From assembly GCF_005885635.1 (NCBI RefSeq), contig NZ_VATY01000001.1, positions 1,984,001 through 2,048,000 of the forward strand: a DNA stretch of 64,000 nucleotides, written 5' to 3'. This DNA is from Maribacter algarum (ex Zhang et al. 2020). GTDB taxonomy: Bacteria > Bacteroidota > Bacteroidia > Flavobacteriales > Flavobacteriaceae. Made by a program: the position numbers and the translations under genes. Positions 7,274 through 16,091 of this stretch are shown piece by piece (the first letter of the stretch is position 1; each line of letters starts with the position of its first letter). Below the pieces are notes generated by a model. That model was not told the DNA's origin. It saw nothing but the letters and a program-made list of their open reading frames with translations, and did not search any database.

Positions 7274-8002
7274 ATGAACCTAATCGTAGACGTAGGTAAC
7301 ACGGCAATAAAGCTTGCTGTATTTGATAAAGAAAACTTGCTTTTTGATACCAGTACTGAAAGTGAAAAGTTTATCGAAAAGGTACGAGATGTCTTTAATT
7401 TTTACCCAGACATTACATGGGCCATAGTATCTGCCGTGGGAAGTTTAGGCCAAAAGGAAATTGCTGCACTTTCCATTTTTTGTCAGGTTCACATATTAAG
7501 CCATACTTCTAAAATTCCCTTTAAAAATTCCTATGCCACTCCCCAAACTTTAGGTGTAGACCGTATTGCCCTAGCCACGGCTGCTTTTTATCATAATTCC
7601 ACAGCCAATACCCTTGTAATTGATGCCGGCACTTGTGTTACCTATGATATGGTAAATGACTATGGGGAATATTTGGGTGGAGGTATTTCCCCAGGAATAC
7701 ATATGCGCTATGAAGCGCTTCATAATCAAACTTCTAAACTGCCTCTTCTCGATTTGGATGACCCTATTGATCTTATAGGGAACTCTACACCTTCAAGCAT
7801 TCACAGCGGAGTTGTAAATGGTATTTTAGCCGAAATAGATGGTGTTATTGAACGCTATAGTTCTCGTTTTAAAGATTTAACAGTTATTTTAACAGGCGGT
7901 GACGCCCAATTTTTGTCAAAACGATTAAAAAATACCATATTTGCGGATTCCAAATTTCTCCTCACGGGATTGAACCTTTTGCTGGAATACAACAAGCGTT
8001 AA
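7274..8002 (+). CDS. coaX: Type III pantothenate kinase CoaX
   Basis: 242 residues from the ATG at 7274; an upstream in-frame TTG would add 15 unconserved residues. It phosphorylates pantothenate, the first step of coenzyme A synthesis, in the cytoplasm. Type III (ASKHA-fold) signatures are present: the phosphate loop DVGNTAIK at residues 6-13, GVDRIALATAAF, VIDAGTCVTYD, GGGISPGI and a late LTGGDA. No other pantothenate kinase is visible in the window. Its stop is followed immediately by the start codon of the next gene (TAAATG), so it probably heads a long co-transcribed run of envelope genes. Confidence 0.95.
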   Translation: MNLIVDVGNTAIKLAVFDKENLLFDTSTESEKFIEKVRDVFNFYPDITWAIVSAVGSLGQKEIAALSIFCQVHILSHTSKIPFKNSYATPQTLGVDRIALATAAFYHNSTANTLVIDAGTCVTYDMVNDYGEYLGGGISPGIHMRYEALHNQTSKLPLLDLDDPIDLIGNSTPSSIHSGVVNGILAEIDGVIERYSSRFKDLTVILTGGDAQFLSKRLKNTIFADSKFLLTGLNLLLEYNKR

Positions 8003-9289
8003 ATGATCAAGAAAATTGTAATTGCAATAGTGTGCTTCGCCGCTATAGGAGCGAACGCTCAAGATGGTACTGTTTCCCCTTATTCTTATTTTGGTATTGG
8101 TGATTTAAGAGCTGCAACAACTATTGATAATCAAATGATGGGTGGTTTAGGAATGTACGCGGATAGCATTCACGTAAACCTTCAAAACCCCGCCGCTTAT
8201 GGCAAATTGCGTCTTACAGCTTATTCTGCTGGAATCTCATATCAACAACTGTCTCTTGCAAGTGCGTCAGTAACCGAAAGTAATCGAATTGTAAACCTTG
8301 ATTACGTGGCCTTAGGATTTAATTTGGGCAAAGGTATGGGTGTTGGTTTTGGTATTATGCCCTACACTTCGGTTGGATATAATATTGTTTCAGAATCAAT
8401 AGCGAACAACACGGACGGAACAACATCTGCCGTTTCAAATCAATACTCAGGCACAGGCGGTTTAAATAAGGTATATCTATCACTGGGGTATGAAATCACC
8501 AAAGACTTAAGTTTAGGAGTTACCGCCAATTTTAATTTTGGAACGATCGACGCCTTACGCACTCAAATTATCGAAGATGTACAGTTCGGAACCTTAGATA
8601 ATCGAACGTCTCGCATTAACGGAATGGATTTTAACTATGCGCTCAATTATACGCCTACTCTAAAAGATAAATTCAAATTATACAGCTCGGTTAGAATTAA
8701 CACGCAAGCGAACCTTAGTACCCGAAATACCCAGGAAATAGGTTCCTTCTCAAGAGCCTCGGGAGCAAACATTGAGATTATTGATGTGAATTTGGAAGCA
8801 AACGGACTTAAGGAAACAGGTTTGAAAATCCCTACTAGAACGACTTTGGGGCTGGGCTTAGGGGAGGATAAAAAGTGGTTTTTAGGTGCTGAATATAGCT
8901 TTCAAGATTTAAGTTCCTTTTCCAATGACTTTATCAATGTGGATAACTTGAGCTATCAAGAAGCAAACACTATTGCGGTTGGTGGTTTTTTTATACCAGA
9001 TTACACATCATTTGAGAGCTATTTGAAACGGGTCACGTATCGTGCGGGAGTCCGAATGGAGAATACAGGTATGGTTGTTAACAACACCGAAATAAATAAC
9101 TTTGGCATAACTTTTGGAGTTGGTCTACCGTTGGCATCTGGTGCTGGCGGTTTTTCTAATATTAATCTCGGTTTTGAGATTGGGAAAAGAGGAACAACTG
9201 AGATGATGCTTATAGAAGAAAATTATTTTAAAATAAATATCGGGCTGTCATTAAACGACAGATGGTTCTTAAAAAGAAAGATTAACTAA
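8003..9289 (+). CDS. Outer-membrane beta-barrel protein (OmpP1/FadL-like)
   Basis: 428 residues with a signal peptide (KKIVIAIVCFAAIGANAQ, cleavage near residue 20). The mature protein consists of alternating hydrophobic strands and glycine/aromatic turns. It begins with SPYSYFGIGDL and NLQNPAAYGKL, as in FadL/OmpP1-type barrels of Bacteroidota, and ends with the strand YFKINIGLSLNDRWF. It is therefore expected in the outer membrane; the cargo, if any, is not known. It begins directly after the coaX stop codon and is followed 40 bases later by the TPR gene. The order coaX, barrel, TPR, lptC is, from memory, common in flavobacterial genomes. Confidence 0.75.
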   Translation: MIKKIVIAIVCFAAIGANAQDGTVSPYSYFGIGDLRAATTIDNQMMGGLGMYADSIHVNLQNPAAYGKLRLTAYSAGISYQQLSLASASVTESNRIVNLDYVALGFNLGKGMGVGFGIMPYTSVGYNIVSESIANNTDGTTSAVSNQYSGTGGLNKVYLSLGYEITKDLSLGVTANFNFGTIDALRTQIIEDVQFGTLDNRTSRINGMDFNYALNYTPTLKDKFKLYSSVRINTQANLSTRNTQEIGSFSRASGANIEIIDVNLEANGLKETGLKIPTRTTLGLGLGEDKKWFLGAEYSFQDLSSFSNDFINVDNLSYQEANTIAVGGFFIPDYTSFESYLKRVTYRAGVRMENTGMVVNNTEINNFGITFGVGLPLASGAGGFSNINLGFEIGKRGTTEMMLIEENYFKINIGLSLNDRWFLKRKIN

Positions 9290-9329
9290 CTAAAATTTAG
9301 TACATTAACCACTTAAATTAAAAACGAAT

Positions 9330-10700
9330 ATGAAAACGAAACTCTACTTTACGGCAATCATGCTTTTAGGGTCAATGGCGATAAGCAATGCCCAAGCTCA
9401 AAATACAGAGTGTGTTACCAACCTCTCTATTTATACCGAGCATGTGAAAGTTAAAAATTATGATGCGGCCTATACACCATGGAAAATGGTGTACGAAACT
9501 TGCCCTGGCTTAAACCGAGCAAATTTTATTTATGGTGAAAGAATTTTAAAGGACAAAATCAAAAAATCTTCAGGTGCCGAGAAAGATGGTTTTATTAATG
9601 ATATTCTGGCTCTTTATGATGCAAGTATGGTTCACTTTCCAAAGAAGACTAAACTCGCCGAGGTTATCATAGATAAGGTACTCATTAGATATGACAACAA
9701 AATGATTTCTGACGATGAAATTTATAGTGAGTTGGGAAAAGCTTTTACTGAGGACAAGGATAATTTTAAAAACCCAAAAGCTTTATACCTTTATTTTTCT
9801 AGTTTAGTTGATTTGCATAAAGCTGGTAAAAAAGATTTACAAGAGGTATTTGATGTTTATGATGAGGTTACCGAAAAAATTGAAGTTGAAAATGGAAAGT
9901 TAACAGATACAATTACAAAGTTACTTCCTAAGGAAGAGGAGAATACCTTGACTTCAAAGGAGAAAAAGCGATTAAAAGCAGCCACAACAAATTCTAAGTC
10001 TTTTGGTAAGATAGCGGGAAGTATTGATAGTAAATTAGGTGATTTGGCTGATTGTGGCAACTTAATTCCCTTATATCAAAAGAATTTTGATGAGAAGAAA
10101 GGGGATGTTACTTGGGTCAAACGAGCGGTTAGTAGAATGTTTTCCAAAGAATGTACCGATGATCCTTTATTTAGTAAAATGGTAGAAGTACAGGCCGGTC
10201 TCGATCCTTCTGCTGATGTTTATGTTTATTTAGGTCAGCTGAAACTGAAGGCTGGAGACACTAAAGGTGCTATAGCAGATTTCAATAAAGCATTGGAGTT
10301 AGAGGCAGATGCTAAAAGAAGGTCAAATATTGCATATAAAGTCGCTACAATATATAGAAAAGGTAGCAAGTCTACTGCTAGAAAATATGCCCAGGATGCT
10401 ATTAATTCAAATCCGGCAAACGGGAGAGCTTATTTGTTAATTGCCAGTCTCTATGCGGGTAGCGCAAATCAATGTGGCAACACTACTTTTGACAAACGTG
10501 CCATTTATTGGAAAGCGGCTGACATGGCTCGTAAGGCAGGTAGAGTAGACCCTTCTTTAAGTTCAAGAGCGAGTAAGGCTGCGGCAAGTTATTCTGCTAA
10601 GGCACCAACAAAAGAAATGATATTTACCGCGGGTATGGCCGGTAAGACAGTAACTTTTAGTTGTTGGGTTGGCGGTAGCGTAAAAGTACCTAACCTATAA
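9330..10700 (+). CDS. Exported tetratricopeptide-repeat protein
   Basis: 456 residues with a signal peptide ending near SNAQAQ (residue 24). Helical repeats cover most of the protein. The clearest TPR unit is ADVYVYLGQLKLKAGDTKGAIADFNKALELE (about residues 290-320), followed by two more helical pairs up to about 390, including RAYLLIASLYAG. A basic, Lys-rich linker (LTSKEKKRLKAATTNSKSFGK) separates the N-terminal helices from the TPR block. The C-terminus ends in CWVGGSVKVPNL, which looks structured. It probably acts as a periplasmic or outer-membrane-associated scaffold. Its stop codon and the lptC start are one base apart, which suggests a functional tie to lipopolysaccharide export or barrel assembly; this is inferred. 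Confidence 0.75.
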   Translation: MKTKLYFTAIMLLGSMAISNAQAQNTECVTNLSIYTEHVKVKNYDAAYTPWKMVYETCPGLNRANFIYGERILKDKIKKSSGAEKDGFINDILALYDASMVHFPKKTKLAEVIIDKVLIRYDNKMISDDEIYSELGKAFTEDKDNFKNPKALYLYFSSLVDLHKAGKKDLQEVFDVYDEVTEKIEVENGKLTDTITKLLPKEEENTLTSKEKKRLKAATTNSKSFGKIAGSIDSKLGDLADCGNLIPLYQKNFDEKKGDVTWVKRAVSRMFSKECTDDPLFSKMVEVQAGLDPSADVYVYLGQLKLKAGDTKGAIADFNKALELEADAKRRSNIAYKVATIYRKGSKSTARKYAQDAINSNPANGRAYLLIASLYAGSANQCGNTTFDKRAIYWKAADMARKAGRVDPSLSSRASKAAASYSAKAPTKEMIFTAGMAGKTVTFSCWVGGSVKVPNL

Positions 10701-10701
10701 G

Positions 10702-11334
10702 ATGGTTAAACCCATATACAATACATTTAACAGCATTGCCACGATATTCGTGGCAATGCTTTTTTTTTCCTGTGGGGATAATTACAAACGCGTGGGTGAT
10801 GAAGCCAAAAAGAATGTTTTCCCAGTAGGGATAGCAGAGAATTTTGTGCTTACATATACAGAGGCCAACCAGGTAATTATAGCTGATTCTACAGAATCTT
10901 CTAGGGTGATTTCAGTTTTGACAAGCCCGATGCAAGAAGATTTTACCAATCTTGAATTCCCATATCGTACCTTTCCAAATGGATTGCACATGGATTTTTT
11001 TGATGATAGCGACCAAAAAAGTATTGTAAAAGCCGATTACGGAATTATTTATTCTGCCACGAATTTGATAGATTTACGGGGTAATGTGGTGTTGGAAAGC
11101 CATGATGGGAAAAAATTAGAAACATCCCAACTTTATTTAGACCAAGTCAATGAGTGGATTTTTACTCATGAAACGTTTACCTATACCAATCCTGAGGATG
11201 GAACCATTATGGACGGGGAAGGAATGGATTTTAGCAAAGACCGTAACTTTTTATACGCGCATAAAACCTATGGTTTAATGCTGATACCTGAAGAAAAAGA
11301 ACAAGCCCAAGAAAAAGAACCAGTTGATGATTAA
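10702..11334 (+). CDS. lptC: LPS export periplasmic protein LptC
   Basis: 210 residues with a lipoprotein-like N-terminus (MLFFSC, Cys24), unlike the transmembrane anchor of E. coli LptC but usual for Bacteroidota. The LptC/OstA-like beta-jellyroll is seen as repeated short strands, for example GIAENFVLTYTEANQV, FDDSDQKSIVKADYGIIYSATNLIDLRGNVVLESHDGKKLET and FSKDRNFLYAHKTYG. It hands lipopolysaccharide from the LptBFG transporter to the periplasmic bridge. The C-terminus is rich in Glu/Gln (EEKEQAQEKEP). The next gene starts within its last codons. Confidence 0.85.
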   Translation: MVKPIYNTFNSIATIFVAMLFFSCGDNYKRVGDEAKKNVFPVGIAENFVLTYTEANQVIIADSTESSRVISVLTSPMQEDFTNLEFPYRTFPNGLHMDFFDDSDQKSIVKADYGIIYSATNLIDLRGNVVLESHDGKKLETSQLYLDQVNEWIFTHETFTYTNPEDGTIMDGEGMDFSKDRNFLYAHKTYGLMLIPEEKEQAQEKEPVDD

Positions 11335-11530
11335 AATTTTAAGATATACCGAGTACTTGTATTTGTTCGTAGCGATATTCTCCTTGTATAAAATTACCCA
11401 AGTATGGAATACCGATCGTAATTATGCGTACTTATTCGTGTTTTTTGCTGTGGCCTCAATAGGTATGTTTTTGTTTCGTAGAAAATATCGAAAAAGATTT
11501 GAGCAACGACAACGTGAAAACAAAGAGTAG
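11327..11530 (+). CDS. Small two-helix inner-membrane protein, unknown function
   Basis: 67 residues from the ATG at 11327, which overlaps the end of lptC by eight bases. Two hydrophobic segments (about residues 8-24 and 34-50) are joined by a short polar loop (TQVWNTDRNYA). The tail is strongly basic and hydrophilic (RRKYRKRFEQRQRENKE), placing the C-terminus in the cytoplasm. I do not recognise a named family. Tight coupling to lptC and only two bases before the next gene suggest that it is expressed with the envelope run and may serve LptC or the CNNM protein, but this is inference. Confidence 0.7.
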   Translation: MIKILRYTEYLYLFVAIFSLYKITQVWNTDRNYAYLFVFFAVASIGMFLFRRKYRKRFEQRQRENKE

Positions 11531-11532
11531 TT

Positions 11533-12822
11533 TTGGATACTTCCACCCTTGTCATCATTCTATCTTTATTATTTTCCGCATTTTTTTCAGGAATGGAGAT
11601 TGCCTTTGTTTCAGCAAACAAAATCCATATTGAAATTGAAAAAAAGCAAGAGGGTTTTCTGGCAAAAATACTTAGACTTATTACCGAAAAGCCTTCTAAG
11701 TTTATTGCTACCATGCTTATCGGAAACAACATTGCCTTAGTGGTATATGGTCTCTTCATGGGTGAGGTTTTGATGGAGTGGTTTATTGGTCTCTCTGATA
11801 CTTCGAGTGGTTTTCTCAAACTAATTTTGACAGACTTTAGTTTACTTACCCAAACTCTTATCTCGACCCTGATAATCTTACTTACTGCGGAATTTCTCCC
11901 TAAAGTTTTATTTCAGATTTATTCGAACACTTTACTGAAAGTACTCGCCTTACCTGCATATATTTTCTATGTTTTATTCGGATTTCTTTCTTGGTTCATA
12001 ATTAAGATTTCAGATTTTATTTTGAAAACATTCTTGAAAACGGATGGTGATGAAGTACAGTTATCCTTTAGTAAAATAGAGTTGGGAGACTATATTACAG
12101 AACAAATGGAAACCGTTGAAGAAGAAGATGAAGTAGATACTGAAATACAGATTTTTCAAAATGCCTTGGAATTTTCAGCCGTAAAAGCTCGGGAAGTCAT
12201 GGTGCCCCGAACAGAAATTACGGCAGTTGAACTTCATGAAACTCCTAAAAATCTCACCAAGCTTTTTACTGAAACCGGCTACTCAAAGATTTTAATTTTT
12301 AAAGATACTGTTGACAATATTATTGGTTATGTGCACTCCTTTGAACTCTTTAAAAAACCGAAGACCATAAAAAGCATATTAAGACCCGTTGAGCTTGTGC
12401 CAGAAACTATGCTCATTCACGATATTCTAAATGTGCTGATTAAGAAACATAAAAGTATTGCGGTAGTTCTTGATGAATATGGTGGAACCTCAGGTATCAT
12501 GACCGTTGAAGATATCGTAGAAGAACTTTTTGGAGAAATTGAGGATGAACACGATTCCACTGATTTGATTGAGGAGCAGCTATCAGAAACATCCTATAAA
12601 CTTTCGGCCCGCTTAGATGTGGATTATTTGAATGAAAATTACAAGTTCGAACTGCCCGAGTCAGATGAATACGAAACCTTGGGAGGTTTGCTAGTAAATG
12701 AAACAGGGGAAATCCCTGAGCAGGACCAAGAAATTGAGGTAGAAAACTTTCGTTTTACTGTTCTTGAGGTCTCGAGTACGAAAATTGATTTGGTCATGTT
12801 AGAGCTTGTCGAAAAGGATTAA
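11533..12822 (+). CDS. CNNM/CorC (hemolysin-type) membrane protein with CBS domains
   Basis: 429 residues. Domain order is a DUF21/CNNM transmembrane domain (about residues 1-170, starting FSAFFSGMEIAFVSAN), a CBS-domain pair (about 215-340), and a C-terminal CorC_HlyC domain (about 345-425). Signatures are VMVPRTEI near residue 222 and DEYGGTSGIMTVEDIVEELFGEI. Family members take part in Mg2+ or Co2+ handling, and the label hemolysin is historical. The start is most likely TTG at 11533, because the first in-frame ATG lies inside the conserved first membrane helix. It follows the small membrane protein with a two-base gap. It is not the gliding protein GldE, whose N-terminus differs. Confidence 0.88.
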   Translation: MDTSTLVIILSLLFSAFFSGMEIAFVSANKIHIEIEKKQEGFLAKILRLITEKPSKFIATMLIGNNIALVVYGLFMGEVLMEWFIGLSDTSSGFLKLILTDFSLLTQTLISTLIILLTAEFLPKVLFQIYSNTLLKVLALPAYIFYVLFGFLSWFIIKISDFILKTFLKTDGDEVQLSFSKIELGDYITEQMETVEEEDEVDTEIQIFQNALEFSAVKAREVMVPRTEITAVELHETPKNLTKLFTETGYSKILIFKDTVDNIIGYVHSFELFKKPKTIKSILRPVELVPETMLIHDILNVLIKKHKSIAVVLDEYGGTSGIMTVEDIVEELFGEIEDEHDSTDLIEEQLSETSYKLSARLDVDYLNENYKFELPESDEYETLGGLLVNETGEIPEQDQEIEVENFRFTVLEVSSTKIDLVMLELVEKD

Positions 12823-12929
12823 ATTTCAGCCCATTTTATTTCGTTAAAATCGAAAAGGGTGAAATTATACTTTCCTAGTCTAAAAATAGCATTAATAGCG
12901 AATTACAGCTATCTAACAAGCACAATAAA

Positions 12930-12961
12930 TTTGAACAGGTGAAAAGAAAATGGTAATTTCG
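12930..12961 (+). promoter_or_regulatory. Putative promoter of ppiD
   Basis: TTTG at 12930-12933, a 20-base spacer and TAATTTCG at 12954-12961 match the Bacteroidota consensus TTTG-N19-21-TAnnTTTG with one mismatch. Transcription would begin about 20 bases before the ppiD start. Confidence 0.55.
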
Positions 12962-12987
12962 CGAACTGATTTTAAATACTCCATAGG

Positions 12988-15111
12988 ATGGCAATTTTAG
13001 AAAATATAAGAAAGAGAACCACCATTTTGATTTTGATAATTGGTATGGCATTGTTCGCGTTTGTAATTTCAGGTGTTTTTACAAGCAGCGATTTCGGATC
13101 AACGGGAAAAGTTGGTTCAACAGTAGCTGAAATAAATGGGGAAGAAATTTCGGTAGACGCATTTAGACAAAAGATTGAGTTTGCCTCACAAAACTCTGCT
13201 AATACATCTTCGTTACAACTTGTAAATCAAGTCTACGATCAAGAGGTGCGCAATACCATTCTAGGACAGCAATTTGAAGATTTGGGTATTGATATCGAAC
13301 AAGATCAAATCATGAATTACATCAAGACTATTCCTGGGTATGCTCAGAGTCCTCAGTTTCAAGATGAAAGCGGCATATTCGATGAAAATAAATTCCGCGA
13401 TTTTATTGAAGATATGAAAGCTACCAGAGAGGATGGTAGATACGCAAGATGGCTACAGACTGAGAAAAGCATAATTCAAAGTGCAAAGGAACAAGCGTAT
13501 TTTAATTTGGTCAAGGCAGGTGTTGGAGCGACTTTAAAAGAGGGTGAACTCGATTATAAATTAGCGAATAACAAAGTAGATTTAAAATATGTTCGAGTGC
13601 CTTATTCTTCTATTCCTGATAGTACAATTACGGTTACAAAAAGCGAGATTGCAGCTTATATCAATGCCCATAAAGATGAATATAAGCAAGAGGAAGCCCG
13701 AGATCTTCAATTCGTTTATTTTGAAGAAAAGGCGTCCGCAGCAGATGAGACTGCTATTGAGAATGGGTTATTGAAATTAATGGATGATTCACCTGAACTG
13801 AATACGTCAACTAACCTTGTAGATACTATTCCAGGTTTTAGAAATACTACAGATGTTGGTGTATTTGTAGACAGAAATTCTGATATTAAATTCGATACGA
13901 TTTTTAAAGCTAAAAATGCTTTGCCTGCCTCATTTGCAGATACGTTAATGACCTTGAATGTAGGGGAAACCTTTGGACCTTACCGTGATGGAAATTTCTT
14001 CAAGATTTCCAAGATGATAGCTAGAAAGACAAACGGTTCTGTAAAGGCAAGTCATATTTTAGTTACTTATGAAGGGGCTGAACGCGCAAACCCAGAAATA
14101 AAAAGAACAAAAGAAGAAGCCGAAGCAAGAGCTAAACAATTATTAAGGGATGCTAGAAAGCCAGGAGCTGTTTTTGTAGAATTGGCAAGAGACAACTCAG
14201 ATGGTCCTTCTGCGCCGAACGGAGGGGATTTAGGATTTTTTCAAGAAGGGGTTATGACCCCAAAATTCAACGACTACGCTTTTGGTAACAAAGTTGGGTC
14301 AATCGGTTTGGTTGAGACTGATTTTGGTTTTCATATTGTAAGAGTGGATGATAAAGAAGATATTGTTCAAATAGCGCATTTAGCTCGTGAAATTGAAGCT
14401 TCTGAAGAAACCATTAACAACCTTTTTACTGAGGCAACTAAATTTGAAATGGCTACGGTTTCAGGAGATAAAGTTTTCACTGACTTGGCAAAAGAAAGTG
14501 AATATCTCATAAGACCCGTAAATAAAATTAACGCCTTGGATGAAAACTTACCAGGACTTACAAATCAGCGTAACATTGTGCAATGGGCATTTAATGAGGA
14601 TACCGAAATTGGAGATATCAAGCGTTTCAACATCAATAACGGATACGCTGTAGTGCAATTGACGAAAGCGTATAAAGAGGGTGTGATGTCTGTAGAGGAT
14701 GCTTCCGCAAGTATTCTTCCAAAAATCAGAAAGGAAAGAAAAGCGGCGCAGATTATAGGGCAACATCAGGGAAAATCAATGGAGGATTTGGCAAAAGACG
14801 CCAATGTTTCGATGTCAAACGCTACTGCTTTAACGGTAAAATCACCAACGATTCCAGGTGCTGGAAGAGAAGCTGCTATCGTAGGAGCTGCCTATGCAAT
14901 GAATGAAGGAGAAACTTCTGGTTTGATAGAAGGAGAAACAGGAGTGTTTATGGTGATGGTAACGAAAAAAGAAGAAGCTGCGGCCTTGGACAATTATAGT
15001 ACGTATGCGAACACTTTGAAGAACTCAAATGCAGGTAGAGTAAATACAGCAGTTTTCGATGCCTTAAAAGAAGCATCAGAAATAGAAGATAATCGAGCTG
15101 TATTTTACTAA
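12988..15111 (+). CDS. ppiD: Membrane-anchored peptidyl-prolyl isomerase PpiD
   Basis: 707 residues. One transmembrane helix near the N-terminus (about residues 12-30, ILILIIGMALFAFVISGVF) anchors it in the inner membrane with the bulk in the periplasm. A SurA-N-like chaperone region follows. A parvulin (PPIC) domain lies at about 352-447, beginning VKASHILVTYEG, with GDLGFFQEGVM and FGFHIVRVDD as signatures. The remainder is a second, weaker parvulin-like and helical C-terminal region. It assists folding of proteins leaving the Sec translocon, including outer-membrane barrels. It has its own likely promoter and ends just before a strong bidirectional terminator. Confidence 0.9.
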   Translation: MAILENIRKRTTILILIIGMALFAFVISGVFTSSDFGSTGKVGSTVAEINGEEISVDAFRQKIEFASQNSANTSSLQLVNQVYDQEVRNTILGQQFEDLGIDIEQDQIMNYIKTIPGYAQSPQFQDESGIFDENKFRDFIEDMKATREDGRYARWLQTEKSIIQSAKEQAYFNLVKAGVGATLKEGELDYKLANNKVDLKYVRVPYSSIPDSTITVTKSEIAAYINAHKDEYKQEEARDLQFVYFEEKASAADETAIENGLLKLMDDSPELNTSTNLVDTIPGFRNTTDVGVFVDRNSDIKFDTIFKAKNALPASFADTLMTLNVGETFGPYRDGNFFKISKMIARKTNGSVKASHILVTYEGAERANPEIKRTKEEAEARAKQLLRDARKPGAVFVELARDNSDGPSAPNGGDLGFFQEGVMTPKFNDYAFGNKVGSIGLVETDFGFHIVRVDDKEDIVQIAHLAREIEASEETINNLFTEATKFEMATVSGDKVFTDLAKESEYLIRPVNKINALDENLPGLTNQRNIVQWAFNEDTEIGDIKRFNINNGYAVVQLTKAYKEGVMSVEDASASILPKIRKERKAAQIIGQHQGKSMEDLAKDANVSMSNATALTVKSPTIPGAGREAAIVGAAYAMNEGETSGLIEGETGVFMVMVTKKEEAAALDNYSTYANTLKNSNAGRVNTAVFDALKEASEIEDNRAVFY

Positions 15112-15151
15112 TAGCTAAAGCTGGGCACGAAATAATCTTAGTGAAAAAAAT

Positions 15152-15186
15152 ATAAAGAAGCCTTCCCAATGGGAAGGCTTCTTTAT
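15152..15186. terminator. Bidirectional intrinsic terminator, ppiD / GHMP kinase
   Basis: A 14-bp perfect stem (AAAGAAGCCTTCCC at 15154-15167, complement at 15171-15184) has a three-base loop and A-rich and T-rich flanks, so it can stop transcription from both sides. The stop codon of the minus-strand kinase gene (15183-15185) lies in the right arm. Confidence 0.9.
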
Positions 15187-16091
15187 AATATCATTTCAGC
15201 ATAAGGAATTACCGTATCATATCCTTTACTCTTGAAGTATGCCGGAGCATTTTTATTTCCTGTAGCAAGTATGAAATCTCCACCCCAAGCGCCAAGACTC
15301 TTGATGCTTCTCGTATAGTCAGAGAACCTTTCGTCTTTTACTCTTGTAAGCTTTAGCCCGTCAGCGATCAGATTTTCATGTACAGACAGCAAACTTTCAA
15401 ATTCGGATAAACTTTTAGCGGTTACAAGTTGTCTAGTGATATCCGAAATTCTTTCTATCAGTTGTGCTTTATCAAAATTTTGATTTCGATATTGGGCGAT
15501 ACCTTCACGGCTATTTTGCTTTTCATTTAAATGGATGAAATATAGACTATCCTTAAATGTAGGATTAAATTCAACTTCTTCGACTATTGGCTGCCTTTCA
15601 TTCAAATGATATTTGATTGGAGTATTATTTTGAGCACAAGCAATATCGTAGCCACTTCCAGAAAATGCATTCCATAAGAGTTGAAAAGCATCTACTTCCG
15701 CCCATTGTGCAATATTGTTCATCAATGTGGAAGAAGAACCTAGACCCCAACTACGGTCAAAATCTAAATAGGATTCTATGGAATATCCCTGAGAACCATA
15801 TAAAAATTTATGATTGAGCTTTGTTGCTTGCCGTAATATTTTTTGAAGCGTTCGAGCAGTATCTAAATCAGAAGATTGTCGTATTTCAAGACTGTAGGAA
15901 TCTAGTTCTGCTTCAAACCAAACGGACTTGTCTAAAGCAAGACTCTTCCAATTGATGTACGCATGTTCCGATTTGGTCACACGTAGTGATTGCCCAAACT
16001 TAGTTGGTAATGCCAGCCCTACTGCACCATCAAGAATAACATATTCCCCAGAGATTAATAGTTTTCCATTGCTATAGAACTCCTGAGTCAT
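15183..16091 (-). CDS. GYDIA-family GHMP kinase (mevalonate-pathway kinase)
   Basis: 302 residues of the GHMP kinase fold. It starts YSNGKLLISGEYVILDGAVGLALPT, has the phosphate-binding segment WGLGSSSTLMNNIAQWA near residues 115-131, and carries the eponymous SGSGYDIACAQ. The C-terminal LGAWGGDFILATG is the third GHMP motif. In Bacteroidota this family sits next to HMG-CoA reductase and is taken to be a kinase of the mevalonate route to isoprenoids; the exact step is inferred. Its start overlaps the stop of the HMG-CoA reductase gene by four bases (ATGA). The terminator shared with ppiD covers its last codons. Confidence 0.88.
   Translation of the reverse strand: MTQEFYSNGKLLISGEYVILDGAVGLALPTKFGQSLRVTKSEHAYINWKSLALDKSVWFEAELDSYSLEIRQSSDLDTARTLQKILRQATKLNHKFLYGSQGYSIESYLDFDRSWGLGSSSTLMNNIAQWAEVDAFQLLWNAFSGSGYDIACAQNNTPIKYHLNERQPIVEEVEFNPTFKDSLYFIHLNEKQNSREGIAQYRNQNFDKAQLIERISDITRQLVTAKSLSEFESLLSVHENLIADGLKLTRVKDERFSDYTRSIKSLGAWGGDFILATGNKNAPAYFKSKGYDTVIPYAEMIL

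Noticed and set aside
7032-7307. A minus-strand frame covering the tRNA region
   Set aside because: It reads through the tRNA-Phe gene and its terminator; tRNA structure explains the sequence.
11533-12822. Gliding protein GldE
   Set aside because: It shares the CNNM-CBS-CorC architecture, but the N-terminal membrane segment does not match GldE as I know it and the neighbours are lptC and ppiD.
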